DNA from: Thermodesulfobacteriota bacterium
GTDB lineage: Bacteria; Desulfobacterota; Desulfocorpusculales; Desulfocorpusculum
Direction: 5' to 3'
Assembly: GCA_028275295.1 (NCBI GenBank)
Contig: JAPWUY010000050.1
Location: 1-8,678, forward strand
Length of the DNA: 8,678 nucleotides
Part shown: piece by piece, positions 6,108-8,678 of the stretch
Layout of the letters: each line of letters begins with the position of its first letter
Position numbering within the stretch: position 1 is the stretch's first letter
Translations under genes and position numbers: made by a program
Notes under the pieces: generated by a model
The model's database searches: none
Told to the model about the DNA's origin: nothing
The model's input: the letters and a program-made list of their open reading frames with translations, nothing else

Positions 6108-8384
6108 ATGGGTCTCAAGGGTCTCAAATGGGCGGCCATAATTAGTTTTCTTTTTTCCATGGCAGTCTTACTGGGTGGAGGCTTTTTTGCCGCCCGTGAG
6201 ATGCCTCCATATCCTGGAAAAATTCTCGGCCCCGATGGAGATGTAATCGTCTCCAGGGAAGATATCCTCGCAGGGCAGGACGTTTTCCAGCGTTACGGCC
6301 TCATGGATCACGGAAGCATCTGGGGACACGGGTCCCAGCGAGGCCCTGAATTTTCAGCATCCACCTTGCACCTCATCTCGAGGGAAGTCAGGGAGCATTT
6401 AGCTCGACAAGAGTTCGGCATGGGTTACGAAAACCTGGATCTTTGGAGAAAGGAACTCGTCGACTCCAAGGCCATAGCTGAGATCAAGACCAATAGATAC
6501 GACCCCGAAAGGGACGTTTTGGTCTTGACGGCTTCCCAAAAGGCGGCCTTTGAGTCAGTGGAAGCCCACTGGGAGAGGATCTTCAAGGACGGCGAGAAGC
6601 GGTACGGAATACTGCCCCTTACAGTCCCCACCCAGGAAGAGAGACTGAAACTGGCGAGGTTCTTCTTCTGGACAGCCTGGGTCGCTTCCACCTTGAGGCC
6701 CGAAAAGGACCACACTTACACGAACAATTGGCCCGCTGACAGAAGCGTGGGGAACGTCCCCACAACTGCGACATACCTCTGGACTTTGGGGGGCATTTTG
6801 GGACTGCTCATCGTCCTTGGGATCTTCGTCTTTTTCATCCATCACTATGGTCTCTGGTACGGACCAGCAAAAGGGGTGCCGTTGGCAGAGAGGCTCGTGG
6901 AAATGCCCCTAACTCCCAGCCAGTTCAGGGCCGCCAAGTTCTTTCTCGTTGTGGGGCTGCTATTTCTCGTCCAGACAAATTTCGGCGGGCTCTTGGCTCA
7001 CTACACTATTCATCCGGCAAGCTTTTACTTCCAGTGGATAGCGAATCTCATTCCTTACAGCTGGGCGAAGAGTTGGCATTTGCAGCTGGCCATATTCTGG
7101 ATAGCAACGACGTGGGTGGGGACAGCCATATATTTGGCGCCCATTATAGGGGGGATTGAGCCTAGAAGGCAGTCGACTCTGGTCCAGGTGCTCTTCGTCT
7201 CCATCCTGCTGGTTGCAGGAGGAAGTCTCCTGGGTGAAGTAGCTGGGATAAAGGGCCTTCTCGGAGAAATGTGGTTCTGGCTGGGCCATCAGGGCTGGGA
7301 GTTCCTGGAGCTGGGAAGGCTGTGGCAGATTCTTCTGTTTTTGGGACTGATAGCGTGGCTCGTGATAGTATACAGAGCGATCCACTATCACCAAAAACTG
7401 GGTCACAGGGACGATTACAGCTCCCTGATCCTGTTTTACGTCTTCAGTGCGGTCTTGGTGGTAGCGTTTTTCGGGTTCGGACTTCTCTACACCAGGGGGA
7501 CTCACTTGACCCTAGCTGACTACTGGAGATGGTTCGTGGTCCACATCTGGGTCGAATCCATATTCGAGTTCTTCGGAGTCGGGGTGGTCTCCCTGATACT
7601 TGTCAGTCTGGGGCTTGCAACAGCCAGGGCCGCTCTTTTGGTGGCGTACTTCACAGCTGCCATAGTGTTCGTGAGCGGGATCATCGGGACGGCCCACCAT
7701 TACTTCTGGTATGGCGGCCCCTCTTTCTGGCTCTCCCTGGGTTCGGTTTTCTCCTCCATGGAACCCGTCCCCATGTTCGGGCTGGTTGTGAGGGCGATCC
7801 TGGAATACAAGAGCGTGAGGAGGCAGGGAAGGGAATTTCCTTACAGGTGGCCCCTCTATTTCTTGGTGGCCTCATCCTTTTGGAACTTCCTGGGGGCCGC
7901 GGTTTTCGGCTTCCTCATAAATCTCCCCATCGTGAACTACTACGAGCATGGGACCTATCTGACCATGAATCATGCGCATGGAGCTTTGTTCGGGGTCTAC
8001 GGAATGCTTTCCCTGGGCCTTCTCCTCTTTTCCTGGAGGGGACTTGTGAGGAAGGAGCATTGGGACGACAGACTTCTCAAGATATGCTTCTTGGGATTCA
8101 ACGGTGGCTTACTTCTCCTCACGCTGGGGACCCTCTTTCCAGTGGGAATAATGCAGACGTGGACCGCTTATCAGGAAGGTCTGTGGGCTGCAAGGGATGC
8201 GGCCTTCTTTGAGAGGAAAGCAGTGCTGATTCTCGGCACCTTGCGGGTGATTCCTGATCTCACGATCATCCTGGTGGGAGTTGTCCCCCTCCTTTGGTTT
8301 CTCATCAAGACTTACCCCCACCTGAAGGCCCAGGAGATAGGAGAGGGCGAATCCGTATGGAAGCGTCTGGGGGTGGAACTGTGA
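6108..8384 (+). CDS. norB: Quinol-dependent nitric oxide reductase (single subunit)
   Basis: This 758-residue membrane protein reduces 2 NO to N2O with electrons from quinol (qNor, also called NorZ). One helix (about 8-28) anchors a periplasmic cytochrome-c-like domain (about 30-220) without a CXXCH motif, as normal for qNor: Trp72-Gly-His-Gly-Ser and Asn-Asn-Trp-Pro (206-209) are visible. About 13 further helices form the haem-copper-oxidase-type core. Catalytic residues are intact: FeB ligands His479, His530 and His531; Glu483 and Glu487 in His-Ile-Trp-Val-Glu-Ser-Ile-Phe-Glu; Glu552 in Ser-Met-Glu-Pro-Val-Pro; haem ligands His324, His622 and His624. In the quinol site His298, Phe306 and Asp717 match the Geobacillus enzyme's His328, Phe336 and Asp746, but the position of Glu332 is His302. 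GGAGG (6098-6102) lies 5 nt before the ATG. No norC is present, consistent with the quinol type. The likely role is NO detoxification or respiration at the cytoplasmic membrane. Confidence 0.93.
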   Translation: MGLKGLKWAAIISFLFSMAVLLGGGFFAAREMPPYPGKILGPDGDVIVSREDILAGQDVFQRYGLMDHGSIWGHGSQRGPEFSASTLHLISREVREHLARQEFGMGYENLDLWRKELVDSKAIAEIKTNRYDPERDVLVLTASQKAAFESVEAHWERIFKDGEKRYGILPLTVPTQEERLKLARFFFWTAWVASTLRPEKDHTYTNNWPADRSVGNVPTTATYLWTLGGILGLLIVLGIFVFFIHHYGLWYGPAKGVPLAERLVEMPLTPSQFRAAKFFLVVGLLFLVQTNFGGLLAHYTIHPASFYFQWIANLIPYSWAKSWHLQLAIFWIATTWVGTAIYLAPIIGGIEPRRQSTLVQVLFVSILLVAGGSLLGEVAGIKGLLGEMWFWLGHQGWEFLELGRLWQILLFLGLIAWLVIVYRAIHYHQKLGHRDDYSSLILFYVFSAVLVVAFFGFGLLYTRGTHLTLADYWRWFVVHIWVESIFEFFGVGVVSLILVSLGLATARAALLVAYFTAAIVFVSGIIGTAHHYFWYGGPSFWLSLGSVFSSMEPVPMFGLVVRAILEYKSVRRQGREFPYRWPLYFLVASSFWNFLGAAVFGFLINLPIVNYYEHGTYLTMNHAHGALFGVYGMLSLGLLLFSWRGLVRKEHWDDRLLKICFLGFNGGLLLLTLGTLFPVGIMQTWTAYQEGLWAARDAAFFERKAVLILGTLRVIPDLTIILVGVVPLLWFLIKTYPHLKAQEIGEGESVWKRLGVEL

Positions 8385-8435
8385 AAAGGACCCACAACGT
8401 CCTTTGATCCTTTCTGGCCTGGAAGGATCGAGGAC
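8385..8435. terminator. Hairpin cluster between convergent NO reductase and MFS genes
   Basis: Two perfect hairpins lie back to back. The first pairs AAAGGAC (8385-8391) with GTCCTTT (8399-8405) around a 7-nt loop. The second pairs GATCCTT (8406-8412) with AAGGATC (8423-8429), extendable inward by a wobble and a C-G pair. An alternative outer stem, GTCCT (8399-8403) with AGGAC (8431-8435), would lengthen the second hairpin at the cost of the first. Read on the minus strand, the first hairpin ends in TTTT (8387-8384), giving a weak intrinsic terminator for the transporter gene; on the plus strand the U-run is short. Confidence 0.5.
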
Positions 8436-8450
8436 GAACGGCGGAGAAAC

Positions 8451-8678
8451 TCACACCGAGGGAAGTTCTCTAGCCTTTCTGGGAGCTGCCATCCATATGG
8501 CAACGCAGGCAACCCAGTACCAGAACAGAGCGACCCAGAATGCCCATTTGTAGTTTCCCGTTGCCTCGAAAATCCGTCCCCCAAGCCACGGTCCAATGCA
8601 TCCGCCCAGCGCAAAACATAGCCATATGAACCCTATGACAGGTCCCACCTTTGGCCCACGGAATAGGTCCGTCACGGA
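8451..8678 (-). CDS. MFS transporter, C-terminal end (5' part outside window)
   Basis: The frame is open to the window edge (codon 8678-8676 reads Ser, then Met at 8675), so this is the last about 75 residues of a longer gene. The sequence Asp-Leu-Phe-Arg-Gly, then a helix ending Gly-Pro-Trp-Leu-Gly-Gly-Arg-Ile-Phe, is the typical loop and helix 11 pattern of major facilitator transporters of the monocarboxylate/oxalate-formate type. A final aromatic helix (about residues 43-65 from that Met) and a short basic tail follow. It probably moves a small organic acid across the cytoplasmic membrane, but the substrate cannot be read from this fragment. It converges on the NO reductase gene with 66 nt between the stop codons. 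Confidence 0.8.
   Translation of the reverse strand, partial: SVTDLFRGPKVGPVIGFIWLCFALGGCIGPWLGGRIFEATGNYKWAFWVALFWYWVACVAIWMAAPRKARELPSV

Noticed and set aside
6996..7833. Idea that the NO reductase homologue is an NO dismutase
   Set aside because: The FeB histidines and the catalytic glutamates are all of the reductase type, and three of the four quinol-site residues are kept.
1..8678. CRISPR array, tRNA or rRNA gene, toxin-antitoxin or defence module
   Set aside because: No regularly spaced repeats, no RNA-gene signatures and no matching small gene pairs were seen on either strand.

Overview
The window looks like chromosomal DNA from an anaerobic or microaerophilic bacterium. It is moderately GC-rich, arginine is written mostly as AGG/AGA, and ATA isoleucine codons are common, a bias frequent in thermophilic and subsurface anaerobes. 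The gene content (ferredoxin-linked 2-oxoacid oxidoreductase, a PPDK-like phosphotransferase with an unusual C-terminal half, single-subunit quinol NO reductase) would fit a Desulfobacterota-type organism. That assignment is an inference from gene content and protein style, not from a marker gene.

Layout. Positions 1-273 (+) hold the end of a small membrane protein cut by the window edge. It is followed after 41 nt by a large PEP-synthase/PPDK-like protein (315-2954, +) that has the ATP-grasp and phosphohistidine domains but, in place of the PEP/pyruvate barrel, about 300 residues I cannot assign. This pair converges on a four-gene minus-strand operon, korD-korA-korB-korC (5857 down to 2990), encoding the delta, alpha, beta and gamma subunits of a 2-oxoacid (most likely 2-oxoglutarate):ferredoxin oxidoreductase. 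The convergence point carries a hairpin whose outer arms contain both stop codons. A 250-nt divergent control region (5858-6107), rich in dyads and short repeats, separates korD from a quinol-type nitric oxide reductase (6108-8384, +). That gene converges on the C-terminal end of an MFS transporter (8451-8678, -), with a hairpin cluster between them.

How the genes may work together. Kor oxidises 2-oxoglutarate to succinyl-CoA and yields reduced ferredoxin (or runs reductively). The NO reductase takes electrons from the quinone pool and reduces NO to N2O, which protects Fe-S enzymes such as Kor. Sharing one divergent regulatory region suggests, but does not prove, common control. The PPDK-like protein is convergent with kor, so a functional link there is not implied.

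I found no CRISPR array, RNA gene, intact mobile element or clear defence system. The most interesting items are the NO reductase with a His where the quinol-site Glu is normally found, the barrel-less PPDK-like protein, its Shine-Dalgarno set apart from the start codon by a GC-rich hairpin, and the repeated dyads between korD and the NO reductase.
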